Assembly (NCBI GenBank): GCA_946406115.1
Contig: OX291545.1
Coordinates: forward strand, 3,410,001 to 3,474,000
Source of the DNA: Apoda limacodes
Lineage: Eukaryota; Arthropoda; Insecta; Lepidoptera; Limacodidae
Direction: 5' to 3'
Length of the DNA: 64,000 nucleotides
The position numbers and the translations under genes are program-made. This document shows, piece after piece, positions 46,301 to 59,500 of this stretch (the stretch's first letter is position 1; each line of letters begins with the position of its first letter). The notes below the pieces were generated by a model, which saw only the letters and a program-made list of their open reading frames with translations, was not told the DNA's origin and ran no database searches.

Positions 46301-48354
46301 TTCCAAACTACTTATTATGTTCACAACATTGGATTTTTGATAAGCGGAAAAATCGTAATGAAATTTTCACGCATCGCATTAAAAATATGCACACATGTGT
46401 GTATGTGAAGTTCACAATCCGCATATAACAAACTAATCACGTTAACTTGGCGTAATAGTAAGTAGTAGACAGAAAGGGAATTCCACAATCTGACTTACTT
46501 GAGACTGTTCCCAATAAGCTCTCTGGTCCCAGATGTATCTCATCGATAAGCACGCACGTGGACATCCCTATCAAAAGCTAACCACAACGCAACAAAGCGC
46601 AAACAATGACCACCGATAAAGGGTTACACAAACAAGTGAGTGCACAAACGATGCCGCCGCAGAGGTTATCGCTCTAATAACTAATAAGCTTACCTTAACC
46701 CCTCGGGCGCACTCGCTTAGCGAAACCGGGTCACATAACTAATTTTATAACAACCAGCTTTTGCTCGAGGCACCAAATCAGTTTAAATCAGCTCCTAAAC
46801 ACCTTACCTACGACCATGTAATGCCACATATACCAAGTCGGTTTGCGGACGCAGTCATAGCCATAGTATGTTTTACAGCCAGTAACCTTCCTGAATGTCT
46901 GAAGCGTCATCAAAGTAAGTTTAGTTGCTCTCAATTTACCTAAATAAGCTAACTAACATGCAGAACGACGAGCGAACCGACACACTTTAGTGGTAGGTAT
47001 TATCAATATTTATTTATAAATTTTAATATTAATACAGGAAAAAGATAAAGCGATGCATTTTTAGTGTAGTCAATGCGTATTTCCGCAATTTCCACATCCA
47101 GTCAGTAATAAATGACAAACACAATTTAAAACTCAATGTATAAGATATGCAAAAATCAGTAATTCGACTTCACATAACCACTATTAGGGATGATGCAGCA
47201 GGAAGTCATGGGAACAATTATGTAGCAGGAAGTGATGGGAACAATTTATTTTAATTATATTATTATAAAAAAATATAATTAATTCTATAAACCAATAAAA
47301 TTTGACTTTATAATTTGATAGCTAAATCGATTGATAAAATTAAGTCCAATGCTCTATATTGTTTCGTAAACCACTCAGACCAAGCAGCTGTTATCAGGTT
47401 AATAATTAGTTATATCTAGGAATGTGTGACGCTATATCTAACTAACTCCTCGGTCGACTGGATACTTTAGTTAGAGTATTCGCTAGAATGTTAACGAATG
47501 TAAATGTAAAATAGCCTAGGCTTTGTACGTTGTTTTGTTTTCTGTAGTGTTTTAGGGTTTCGTTGTCAAATGGCAGGAATTATAAATTCGGCAAGACCGT
47601 CCGTCCGTATGCCGGACACACACACGCACAGCATTATTATTCCGCCGTCTTTGCATCAATTTCAATGAAATTTCATAAAAAGGTGTTTTTTGTTATGAAA
47701 ATTGAAAACAAAAAAAGAAAAATCTCTCTTCTCTCTTCATACATTTATCCAAGGAGTAAAAAATTGGAGTATTGAAAACGTTACATGGAGTTTATTTTAT
47801 ACTTTGTAATTCATTATACATATAATAGAATACGTTATACAAAAAACTATATCAGCGCTTTTTATTATGTTAGAGAAAGAGGCAGGAATATCTATAATAT
47901 AATTTTTCACTTGTCCATTAATTATAAAACGTATTAATTGAAAGTATAATGCAAAAAAGCTGGTTAAGCGTCCTTTCCGTGCCAGTGACCAGTTACGTCA
48001 CATCGAGTCACGCGGCACGGCCACATCACGTAATATCACGCATTTTTTTTAACTTTTTTTTATTTTTTTTGTAAATGTTTCCTTTGGTAAGAAAATTAAG
48101 GACACACAAATAATAAACAATCACAATAAGTGGTAAACGTATATTTACATTATGATCGTTTTAGAAGTTAAGCTTGCTCAGGTGTCGGTGATATCTTCAA
48201 AACATTGGTATTAAGTTTCGCGCATCCTATATTATTAAGTTTGCCTAGGTACTAAAACTGGGAACACCACTATACATTACGGCCATATAGTGCTGAAACA
48301 CAGTATCTCAACTGTGCTGCACTGCACTTAGTTATCTCCCGCGAACTCAGCGGA
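46301..48354. other. intergenic, no gene seen
   Basis: Holds a two-copy duplication of GCAGGAAGT-ATGGGAACAAT at 47195-47246 and a repeat-like patch at 47545-47640. No coding frame is supported. Confidence 0.3.
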
Positions 48355-48455
48355 ATTGGCGTTTTGTTAACAAGATTTATACGCATTGAATGCTTAAAAT
48401 TGCTGTCAATGCACTTAATGCTGTCCATGCGCACATTCGATCGTTCTGTTGATAT
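48355..48455. repeat. dispersed repeat related to 40445-40525
   Basis: See the copy at 40445. The following 130 bases (to about 48590) are GC-richer and may belong to the same element. Confidence 0.55.
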
Positions 48456-48599
48456 AAAATGAATGCGTTATGACGACACTGTTGGACCGCATACAGCGCA
48501 TTGGCTACACATGCTCGGAAGGTAGAGTAGCGGATGCGCTGTCCAAAATAGTAAACGGTCATATTGTTTGTTTACATTAGGTTAATAGAACGATTTCAA

Positions 48600-51500
48600 T
48601 GCCTGTGCGATGTGATAGCTACCAATGCCTACAACAAAACACAGCTTTAGTTAGTTCAAACTTGGTACAACATATAACTTTATAATTTGTGTTTCAAACA
48701 TTGTCGCTCGCTATAGTTGATACTTTTGATTATTTAATTTATATTTTTGATTCGGTACCGACATTCATAATAACATCGACTTATGTGACAACATCACTTT
48801 TATTATTTACTAGCACTTAGCCGCGACCTCATCTTTTGCTTAGCTTTTGAGCATAAAACATAGTTTAAATTTATCTCAAATGACTACCTACATAGTTCTA
48901 ATAGATGAATAAGTACTTTTTATTCCGGGAAATTTAAAAATTTCCGCAAGAATAATTATAACTGAATCCCAAGTGGACGAAATATGACTACAGCAAAAAA
49001 AGGTAAAGCAAACTCCCTTACTATACTCAAGGAGTTGCCGTAGGAATCTCACGCCGATAATTTGATAATTTAGGGTAGGCAGAGCCGCGAGCAAAGCTAG
49101 TAGTATTGTGAAGATAACACCAAATTAATTTAAAATATATCTAAAATTATTGGATTTTATAGGAGATAATTTAAGATTGTGAACCCCCGATCTATGCAGC
49201 TCGAAGCAGCGGGTCTCGTGAAAGCCGACACGCAAACGAGCGGAAGTGACACGAGCTTCCGCTCTGCGCATGCGCACCGCTCAGCTATTCTACCGATGTC
49301 ACGCACATATATACACCCATTGTTTTCCTCAACAAAATTCCATTACTTATAGAGATAGGAACAAAAGTTTACAAGAGTTATAATAGAGTTTTCTGGAGTT
49401 ATCGGTTATAATGTTACTCGTACTTACATTAAACTGTAAAGTTTTCATCTAAAAATTGTATTATATTTAAATCTATTCACGTATATATGTATATAAAGTA
49501 TGTTTGTATTAAAATTGCGTTAATGTATTAAACAGTTAACGAACATGGTCTATCGCACAGGATAAAGTATTTATTATTGTGATTTCCCTTTAACGTTGTT
49601 AGATAAGTAAATGTATGTCATAACCAAAAATATTATTTGAGGAAAGGCATGTTATATGGAATATGCAGGTAATATGGACTAGTAACTTTAAGGTTTTACA
49701 AAAAGTAAAAGTGCCATGTATATCGTGATAGCGTAAGCAGAAACTTGAAACGAAACTTTCTTTTTGATTGTATCTTATCATATTAATATGAAATACCATT
49801 GGTGCATATAATATGGAATATCTACTATATTGAAAGGATATTTTTATATAGCGTATCAGTCAGCGTAATACGTGATAGCAAAATTAAATTCAAAGAAAGG
49901 TGAATTTATCAATAAATCAGTCGACTGGAACGTTTCAAGCAAAAGCCTGAACCAGAAATGTCGAATCTTATGGCAATTTTTAAGCTAAAATATATCATTG
50001 TAATTTGACGGTTGCCTGCACTTTTTTCTATGTACGTTATGTTTCTAAACGTAACGATATGATAAATGTTATAAACGAGGGGGTAATTTTGCTGCAGATA
50101 CTGTATTCAACAAAAGATAGAAGAATTAAGCCAGAATTGGGCAGTTTAATGTTTAAATTAAATGGTATTCCAAATAACCTTCACTTCCCCTAACTAACAT
50201 ACATAATAATATGTCAATAGCTTAATAGCTAAGTTAGTTTAGGATACCGTATATTTTACTACTAAAAAACCAAAAAGCATAATGTACCTATTAAGTCCAA
50301 TTGCATGTTAATATTACAATTAAATTTTATTTTAAGTTACTTTTTATATTTCATTTTATTAAATGCAGCATACCAACATTGTAAATATATATATATAAAT
50401 TAGTTTATAAGAAACAAAGCAAGAGAGCTGCCTAGAGGATGCACCATGCACCATGCACCATGTCTGCGCACGCGCATATGTGCGTATCGGGCGTGGGAAC
50501 CACACCATGCAGCAAGCTGTATCTACTCGATTAACCAGCCTTTTCAACATGTAAAGCTACTATTTTAGACCTTAATTCAATAATTTTAAAAGCTAGGTAT
50601 GATGCAAACCCGTTTCGTTTTAATTATAATATATGCGCACAAGTAATTCGAAATGTTTGTTTGCTTATTTGATGTTTAGAGATCGGAGTTGTAAGTTTGT
50701 TTGTTACAGACTACGCGCTGACAAACAAAGGTAAAGTAAACCTTTGTTACTTTACTAGTATAATATAGTCTGCAATGTGGTCTGTGCTTGGCTTGTATAT
50801 ACACATAAGTTACTTGTAAGTAAATAACACGTTTAACTTATAGATACTTCACGCGTGTGCCGAGTAGCTGACGTACGTATTTAATAAGAGTAACAAACTA
50901 ACTATGAAAAATTTTAGGAGAGACGCAAATCAGTAGGAAATGCATAATGACGCCAGCTTTATTGAATTTTAGGTATTTAATTATGTACTCATTAATTATA
51001 TACATACATATATGTATAGCTCTACTCGTTTCTGCCGCAGATCGGATCCATGTTTGTGTCGTTTACTTTATGACTAACTCTAACGAAATCTACAATACGT
51101 AATTTAAGTCGCATTTAGCCGCTAACTAGCACCGCCATTAGATATCCTTAATTTTCTCTTCGTAGAAAACGACGTCCACTTTTAACTGAAATGCCAACTG
51201 CAACTCACAGATATTATTTAGAAACTATATAAAACCTTCTAAAAATAGCTTATGACTAGCTTTATATTTGCGACATTTGTATTTTAGAAATTCGTTTTGT
51301 TTGTATGTGTTTGTTTGTGTGTGTTTTGGGTGTAAGAAGGCCCTTAACGCAACATTCGCGATCGTGTAGCGCTTCTAATTTCGGAGGGTTCATCCTTGTA
51401 TAAGAATTTCAACTTTTTTAGCACATACCAACCATCAAAAATGTTTAAATTTTTTCACCGTTACGGCGAGTAAAAACTTAAATAAAATGAAAATTACCCC

Positions 51501-52920
51501 AAAGATAGACGAAAGCCGGTACTTTTATCCCCATCGAGAGTTTCCACGGGAATAAATTTTATTATACATACTAACATTTAAAATAGTTAGGTACTTACAG
51601 TACAATGCCAATGTTGACTATACTATTGTATAGTAAATATAGACAACCACTGTCTTTTTAAATATATACATATATATATGGATACACTATTGTGAAGTAC
51701 ATTCAGCTAACCTCACAATGCTATTTGTGAAATAATGTATGTACTACCTAACAGTTGGATATAAGAAAATTGAGCTCCTGATTACTCGCAATCACGAACA
51801 ATATGGGAAAGTTCAACAGAATCGGGCCGAGACGAGGACGGAACCCATTGTTTGTGTCGCAAAAACGACACCTAGCGGCACCTGCGCGCGTTCCCACGGC
51901 GCGGCGTTTTAAAATAACGTAAAATATCTCACATTCACATGCAATTTTTTATCATTTATCATTATACATTGGCTGCAGCCTCTCCAGAATTCGGTCATCG
52001 CAGTGGAATTGCTATCCTTGCCGCTACTTTTGTCTTAAAAATCAAGTGAGACCACCAGCACCGCTCAGGAATGATATCAATCAAGGTAAAGAAAAATCTA
52101 TTTCCGCAGGAACTGTATCGGGTTAAAAGTATTCTGTCATGCTTTATCCTTCTCACTATACCTACTTGTATCAAAAACCGGTCAACCTGTTGCTCCGTAA
52201 TTAATGACAATTAGAGAATAGTGCCCTATAGAAAAAAATATTTCCGGAGCTCTCGATAAATAGTATCCCATTTCCTTCTTTTGTATCCTTCCCTCCACGG
52301 TCCCCATTATAACCTCACAGGGATGATTTATCCTTGCGAACTACAAACTCGCAGGCAAAAATATTTTATTTCCTATTATTAAAGCCTGAGACGCTCAAAT
52401 ATCGCGAAATAAAAATATAAATTTAGTAGAGTAAATCTTTTAATTTATGATAAAGTAGGCACTGAATAATAAGTTAGATAGACAGATAAAGGTATGTTTT
52501 TGTTTTACGGTAGATATACCAACAGTGCCGCACTAGTGTGAACTCGTTACATAGCCAACGTGCGTCGATGTAATTAATGCGCGTGTAGTTAAACGCACCA
52601 CTGCTCAGTCCTCACTGAATATGATTCTCATCTGGATTGCGAGCATATGTAAGTAATAAAAAAATACTCATATTTCAGCTAGTAGGTGAAACACTAGGCG
52701 TGTACATATACACAAGGCACACATACACAAACACTAACACAAACACTTGGCACGCATACACAATCCAATTCATTAAGTTAACATAAGTTGTTTTGTATAT
52801 GAAGTTATAAATATTACTACATTTTTCTTTACTATTTATTACTAGTGTTGTTACTGACTTATACATATGTATACATACACAGGTCAAATGTAGTTGTAAT
52901 AATTTATGTAACAAATATAA
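48600..52920. other. long intergenic or intronic stretch without a recognisable gene
   Basis: Mostly AT-rich. The notable patches are 49190-49315 (GC-rich, with GAGCGGAAG / CTTCCGCTC inverted repeat and a TATATA stretch near 49310), 50440-50470 (CACCATG repeated) and 51820-51910 (GC-rich). None has a supported frame, splice pair or RNA fold. Confidence 0.3.
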
Positions 52921-52934
52921 ATTATTTTGTTTAG

Positions 52935-53045
52935 TCGGAGCCAGAGTTAAGTGGCAACTACTTCGAGAGGACGTCCGCCAATTCGTAGTGGGCCAGCGTA
53001 GTGGACCATGGCTTGCTCCGAGGAGAGGTCTGTGTCAGGTGTGTA
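52935..53045 (+). repeat. LINE 3'-tail remnant
   Basis: TAGTGGGCCAGCGTAGTGGA and the following GGAGAGGTCTGTG resemble the conserved 3' tail of lepidopteran non-LTR elements (TAGTGGACTATGG-type). By chance it has AG and GT at its edges and looks like an exon. Confidence 0.5.
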
Positions 53046-54607
53046 CCTCAATTTATCAGGAAACCTTATACTTATTTTAAAAGCGCATGTCTAGAAATTA
53101 ACATATAATAACTGCTCGCTTTCAATGTAATTGTGCAAACAACTCCCGGTGCCCAAACCGACCGTCCCCAATCAATCCAGAAACCATCAGCTATCTATCT
53201 GAGTCGTTCATCGAATAGCATGTTAGTAACTAGTAACTTGTAATTAGTAACAGATTCCCGGTGGTAACGACACTGCGGACCTGGCCGGCAGACAATGATG
53301 AGACATGGCATTTTGAAGGCGACACCTACGAGTATAAAGACACCACTACTAAAGACTTCTCAGAAACAAAAACCTAAAGATTTTTTTCTAAAAAAAAAAA
53401 CTCAAAGAAAAAAATAAGTAAGTAAGTTAAAAACGTGTTTATCATTTAAAATAGCAGCGATAAAGATGCTCAAACTTATTTACAATTGACAAGCCTTTAT
53501 CATTAGGTAAATACGTATAAATATCAATATATCAACAAACTTCCTGCAACTGTAACTCGGGAGCTGAGTTTCGACTTAGTGCCAACATATTTGTTATATT
53601 TTCTCATAATTAAAGTCGTGAACGGAGGAAATTCCGGCATCGCATGAGAAAGTGAAACTGAGTGGATGCACTGAGAGACACTGGAGGCCTAGTTATAGTA
53701 GGTATTACTGGAACAATTGAACTCGTTGTTGACAGCTAATATATGGAAATTTCTCTTGTGTTTACGATAGTCGGCTTCCGAAGGCATTTTTTGCTTAACT
53801 TCGAACGGAAACTAAGCGGACACGCGAAAGTAATAAAATATTAAGCCCGGCGACGTGTAGGCACTTAGGCCATTTATTATTAAGGCATAAGTTAATTTAA
53901 AGCAAAACTCAGCTATGGTAATTAATTCTTAGATTAATACTACACTGTTCTAACAGTCGCAAGCCAGAAACAAAAGAAAAAATATTCGCTTTGCAAGATT
54001 TGATTTATTAGTAACTAGACGAACCCCGAAAACCCCTATTCCATTGGGAATTGATCGTTAAAGTATGTATTATTTGTCCTTCTTTTTCTCTAGCTATAAT
54101 TCATGCCAATTGTATGCACTGTTACGACGTACAAAAATAATCCCGAAAAAAATCCCGTGGGAACTCTCAATCTGGATAAATAGAATTCTATATCATTTTA
54201 ACTCCCTCCAGATTGCCCTCCAGCTGCATCTGCACCGATAATCAGGTCACCTCATTGCTTATTTGCGACTTAAAGGAATAGTGCCTCTTTCTTAAGACGC
54301 GATTTACAATCATTAATATTTCAAACTAAAAACTTATTCTAATTGAATAATTTATTATAGGCTATGTTACTAAGAGATAGTGTAACTTTCTATTAGTGAA
54401 AGAATTGTTATTATCGGTTCAGTCGTTACAGAGATTATCCCCTACATACAAACAAATGTTTCACCCTCAATAAATTAGTATAGATTTACATTTATATATG
54501 TTAAAATTAACGGACATAGATACAATTACTCGTAAGACAGGAAATACGATTCTGATGCGCGTTTTCGTTCTGTGCTTCATTCATTATACCTACTTGTTGC
54601 CGCCAGA
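53046..54607. other. intergenic or intronic, no gene seen
   Basis: AT-rich. An RTE-like tail fragment may lie at 54395-54485 (TTATCGGTTCAGTCGTTACA). Confidence 0.3.
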
Positions 54608-54928
54608 TAAAAAGTGTGTGTGTTAGATATAGGTAATAGGTTCGAACGCCTAGGTAAAAAGTGTTAGATATAGGTAATAGGTTCGAACGCCTAGGTAAAA
54701 AGTGTTAGATATAGGTAATAGGTTCGAACGCCTAGGTAAAAAGTGTTAGATATAGGTAATAGGTTCGAACGCCTGTGTAAAAAGTGTAAGATATAGGTAA
54801 TAGGTTCGAACGCCTAGGTAAAAAGTGTTAGATATAGGTAATAGGTTCGAACGCCTAGGTAAAAAGTGTTAGATATAGGTAATACGGTCGAACGCCTAGG
54901 TAAAAAGTGTTAGATATAGGGAATAGGT
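54608..54928. repeat. 41-bp minisatellite, eight copies
   Basis: TTAGATATAGGTAATAGGTT is followed by CGAACGCCTAGGTAAAAAGTG. Copies are nearly identical and end 35 bases from the exon donor at 54962. Confidence 0.96.
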
Positions 54929-54962
54929 ACGCATTAAATAAACTATTGTATTGAGTACTTAC

Positions 54963-55152
54963 GCTAGACTAGGATCGTGGTTATAAGGCAACATGCTGTG
55001 TGGGGTACTGACCGTGCGGTGCGAGAGGTCCGGCACAGAGTCGTGCCGCAGGTCGAGGCTGCCGAGACTGCAGCACGAGGCAGATGAGGCGATGCTGACA
55101 GCGTCGGCGGCGCGCGACCGCCCCGGCGACACCGACACGTGCTTCAGCATCA
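54963..55152 (-). CDS. Ser-rich coding exon of an unidentified minus-strand gene
   Basis: The minus-strand frame from ATG at 55150 encodes MLKHVSVSPGRSRAADAVSI and continues ASSASCCSLGSLDLRHDSVP and SHRTVSTPHSMLPYNHDPSL. It then meets the strong donor GTAAGTAC at 54962. The acceptor is GTTAG ending at 55153, or the upstream GTCGCAG, which would place an in-frame TAG before the ATG. Composition is Ser/Arg-rich, GC-rich and regulatory-looking, with no domain that I recognise. The exon leaves two bases over, so it cannot splice straight to rau-like exon 2, which needs phase 0. No continuation exon was found nearby. Confidence 0.55.
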
Positions 55153-58102
55153 CTAACTACACCTGCGACAAACAACAACACACAAAATAACTTTCATGTC
55201 CTACACACATTATGTAAATACATCCAGTAGGGTAGCCAGCTACCCATGTAGCTGACTCACAGCGACGGCATGGCGTTAATACAAGTAAAGTAAGATAATT
55301 AGAGTGGGCTCATATCGGCGAGCTGCAAACTAGTGGATAGTGCGCTAGTGAAGTTATAGCGCATGGCAGTCAGATCAGAGATAGAAATTAGCAAATTAGT
55401 ACAATGATTGATGGGTTGAGATAGAACTTATAAAGTTGGACTATAAAGCAGCAGTATTATTGAAGATTATATCATCTTCATCTTCCGCACTATTCTGTAG
55501 TAGCTCTAGTTCACTCTTACAACTCATGTTCTGCTTAACTTCTTCTCTGATGCATGTAACGGTTCAGTTTAAGATTCGAACCCAAGCCTCGGCTAGCTAT
55601 TACTTAGTCAGCATGACTCAACCCCTTGGCCGTCAAATTTGAATATAGGAATGAGATAATAGTGGGTTCGATTCTCGCCTATATTCATGTTGCTAGTATT
55701 TTGGAACAGACACTTTATAAAAATATTCTTTAGGTACAATAATATTTATTTTATGTTTCCCTAATAACAAATTTATCTAAAATATAATTCTATTATAAGA
55801 CATAGATTAACTTAACACTTCACAATGGTATATTACTTTTTTTTTCTCTTCACTACCTAATGGCACTGTATATTGCAGATTTAGGTCAGCCTAGGATAGA
55901 CTGATATTACGTCGTGACGAATCGGAGAATTGCCACCTAGGCAACGTAGATGTCCGTGCCTATGGTCCTTGCTACCATAGCCAGCTGATCAGGGTTGCGC
56001 CTGGAACTCGGGGTCGCTGTCCTTCACCAACAGCTGGTATAGCTAAGGTACGAAGTATGGGGTCACTGTCCTCTCAGGCCAGCTGATGCTGCTTCAAATG
56101 TTGACCTCATATTTTTCATTTGGGCAGAGTGAGGCCCTTTCTTCTATTTTATTTTTCCAGCTCGAAGATTACCACAAACATTTTTATAGGAGGGCTCGCT
56201 TCTATGTGTGTGTCAGTCACTACTTCCGCTATGTGACGCGTATTTGGTTGACCAATCAATGGCCGCTTGCAATTTCGAGTTCGCCGATTGGCCGAGTCGT
56301 TCTTTAAAATTTCTGGGAATTTCAAAATTTTACTTGTGGAGAATTTGATTGGTCCACACGTCGTAAGTTTCATTCACTCGCCGCTCTCGTTCTAGAAGCT
56401 TCTCGTACATTCAAATGTGATGTAACTTCCTGTAGCAAGCTTCGTCTATATACATGTAGGTACATGTACGATGGCGAGCAGTGCCGTTGAATGTAATAAC
56501 ATTATTTGCAATGCACCAAATTGAGTGAACCGATCTGAACAAAGCCAACATCGATTAAACTAGTTTACTTTTTACTAGTTTCTCTATGAGTATGACCGGC
56601 ATCTGTGAACTGTGAGTGAGTATTTCGTATCTTAACACTAGTTGCACAAGCTGAGCTAAAATTTCAGTAGTTCGCAATGTGAACTAAAAACTTTTGAGTT
56701 CTTTACTATATTGCCATTTCGCTTTAAACTAGTCAATCAAATAGTAAAAAAAGAATTACTTTGTCATCGAACTTTTACTGTTCTGTACGAATATTTTTAT
56801 GGATGTTCTTATTTATTTATTTTAAAAAGTAACGGTGGCTGCATGCCAAGGTAGTTGATACCCCATTACTTATACGGAGACAACCTCTTCTCACCAACTA
56901 CGTGACAGGTTACCTGGTGTCCTGATGAGGTGAACCCATCGCCATTAAACTGCTTCAGGTACATTGTATCTTGACTAAAGTTACTGTATATGAAGTAAAA
57001 TTAAAGACCAGAGACAAATAATTAAAAACTGGAAAAGGGGTTTTTGTAAATTTTTATGCACTATCAAATATCAGAAAATGCTAACAGCAAGTCAAGAGGG
57101 AGCCGGGCAAGGAGATTTGCAAAAATATAAGTAAGATTGATCTCCAGAACACGGTGTAACTTATTTTGAGTTGTTTGCCATCCATCACCTTTCTAGTAAC
57201 AAACTACACTTTTTGAGTCCATAGGTAGGTAAGTAAGTAAGGTACTTATATCAACACCATCCCCAACAGTTGCTGATATTAATTTCTCATTAGACAATAC
57301 ATAAAACTAAATATTCTTGTGTACGAGTATTGCACCAACCAACAGTCGACAGTCGACAGTTCTGTCGCAATGTATTCTTAGCAATAGGTTTTCCTCGATC
57401 AGACACATGTCGAACTTTCATAATGTTTGTCCGTAACGTTTACATTATAGTACATACAGTATGAGTACACTCGCTGCCACTCAGTTTTCTATTTCGCAAA
57501 CGCACCGGTAAACCTCTAAAGCAAATTATTAGCCGCTTCCATAATTTATGTACCTTACCTACTAACTACTAGGTAGTAACTTATGCTTTGGTTTTTAAAT
57601 ATATTGTATAACACCAAAAGCAGTGTGAGTTTAAGAAAAGCTCAAATTACAAACATCCGGTCGCAGCGTGTTGTTAAATAAACAAAACTACAATTATTTG
57701 GCGAAAGGGCAATTTTATAAACTTTAAAAAATTAGAAATTTCACCCTGATAGCATTGAGTTATTATTGCTGAGAAGTAATAGTAATTTAGTGGCTAATAG
57801 TGTTGTCCACACGCTCCCAAACCACTCGTGAAATCGTTTAGGTACTTATTCTCAATCACACCCGACAAGCCTACGTTTGTCACCTACAATTGTAATTTTT
57901 GTAATTCAGAAATGTATGTCAATTATTATATTTAATGCAAAGACAATCTGGAAATGACCATTGTTTCAAAACTGATGCAAATTTTTAAAGCGTGTGTTGC
58001 ATTCAATTGTTATAAAAGCCAAGTCAATTTTTACTAAATGATGTTCAATCGTAGATAATGGGATAATAATAAAACTCAAAAGGGTTAAAAATACCAATTG
58101 TG

Positions 58103-58187
58103 CAGTTGAGCGTGTGGCCGGTGTAGTAGAGCGCGTGGCCGGTGTAGTTGAGCGTGTGGCCGGTGTAGTTGAGCGTGTGGCCGGTCG
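58103..58187. repeat. 21-bp minisatellite, four copies
   Basis: GAGCGTGTGGCCGGTGTAGTT repeated with one or two changes. The minus-strand reading (TTPATRS repeated) is an artefact. Confidence 0.95.
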
Positions 58188-58261
58188 ACCTCCATCATCA
58201 ATAATAGGTATAATCATTACTATCTCACAAACTCCCTTCATCAACATTTATTAAATTAGAA

Positions 58262-58412
58262 ACTGAATGTTGTCGCCATTTCAAAAAAAAAAGTCTAACT
58301 ATCACGGTTCATGAGATACAGCCTGATGACGGACGGATGGACGGACGGACGGACAGCGAAGTCTTATTAATAGGATTTCGCTAATTACCCTTTGGGTACG
58401 GAACCCTAAAAA
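58262..58412 (+). repeat. interspersed repeat with GACGGACGGACGGACAGCGA and a GGTACGGAACCCTAAAAAC end
   Basis: This tail is a very common dispersed sequence in Lepidoptera in my knowledge. A weaker relative may lie at 12690-12760. Confidence 0.5.
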
Positions 58413-58661
58413 CTCCAAATAAAAAAAAAATAATACTAAGGGTCGTCAGGACTCAGCAGGTAAACAGTTCTGGGAAGGCATGTCCCCGGCGCCTGGTTCC
58501 GTGTCATGTGAGATGTTGTCCAAATGCTCCACGTGGCAGATGTGTTTTGGACATTATCGAACACTTTTCCGCAAACTTCTTAGCGACGCTACGACGGATA
58601 TAACGAATGATTTCACCCTTCAATTTTATTCTGATTTCATAATATAAAATATATTACATCT

Positions 58662-59113
58662 TAGTTTGAGTGTAATAGTACCGCAGTTTGAATGTAATAG
58701 TACCGCAGTTTGAATGTAATAGTACCGCAGTTTGAATGTAATAGTGCTGCAGTTTGAATGTAATAGTACCGCAGTTTGAATGTTATAGTATCGCAGTCTG
58801 AATGTAATAGTACCGCAGTTTGAATGTAATAGTACCGCAGTTTGAATGTTATAGTATCGCAGTCTGAATGTAATAGTACCGCAGTTTGAATGTAATAGTA
58901 TCGCAGTTTGAATTGTGTAGTACAACAGTTTGAATGTAATACTACCACAGTTTGAATGTAGAAGTATCGCAGTTTGAATGTATTAGTACCGCAGTTTGAA
59001 TGTAATAGTACCGCAGTTTGAATGTAATAGTACCGCAGTTTGAATGTAAAAGTATCGTAGTTTGTATGTAATAGTACCGCAGTTTGAATGTAATATTATC
59101 GCAGTTTGAATGT
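58662..59113. repeat. 22-bp minisatellite, about 20 copies
   Basis: GTACCGCAGTTTGAATGTAATA repeated. A variant with TATCGCAGTCTGAATGT recurs at 58794 and 58857, showing block duplication inside the array. Minus-strand open frames over it are artefacts. Confidence 0.97.
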
Positions 59114-59391
59114 CAACATGACAATAACTCGACGACTTCATACTGTCATAAAATGACCCAAGTAGGTATAAATAGAAAAAAAAGTAGGGCGTGAGAATAT
59201 TATTAAAATTACCAGCTATGAATTCATACTTATTTATTCAATGGCTTCCTCTATTGTATTAAACTAAATAATTTATAGTTTTTTAGATCATTTTGGTTTG
59301 GTAAAAACTTTTTAACTAGATACCACTCGGAGAGTGGATACCTACCACGTTTCTACCAAAGTATCCAATTAACGAACCTTTGATTACTAAC

Positions 59392-59500
59392 CTGTCATTC
59401 ATTTAGCGCCGCGACCACCGCATCCTACCTCACGAGTGCTCTGTCTAGACGCCTACCGACTCGACTGCCGACTGACTGCCTGGGCTGTGATTGTATAGTG
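59392..59500 (-). other. candidate first exon (5' UTR plus start codon) of a minus-strand gene
   Basis: A GC-rich block reads, on the minus strand, from TCAGT initiator-like motifs (59471-59475) to CTAAATGAATGACAG and a good donor GTTAGTAATC at 59391. The ATG at 59398 leaves one base after ACA, which is exactly the phase needed for the exon at 55152 (giving MTVMLKHV). The match may be chance. Confidence 0.3.

Larger units (their letters stand above)
55153..59391 (-). other. possible intron between the two candidate minus-strand exons; repeats inside
   Basis: If the exons at 54963-55152 and 59392 belong together, this is the intron. It contains tRNA-like B-boxes at 55570-55580 (minus) and 55662-55672 (plus), which are SINE-head fragments, a GC-richer patch at 55880-56090, and the minisatellites at 58103 and 58662. 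A widespread repeat tail (TACCCTTTGGGTACGGAACC) lies at 58386-58405. Confidence 0.3.

Noticed and set aside
52935..53045. Exon-like segment bounded by TTTAG and CAGGTGTGT
   Set aside because: The sequence resembles the conserved 3' tail of lepidopteran LINEs (TAGTGGACCATGG-type), so the splice-like edges are probably chance.
55565..55680. Possible tRNA genes around two GGTTCGA boxes in opposite orientation
   Set aside because: No cloverleaf can be drawn by eye for either; they are better read as SINE-head relics.
58626..58948. Two overlapping minus-strand open frames with repeated peptides
   Set aside because: They are translations of the 22-bp array in different frames.
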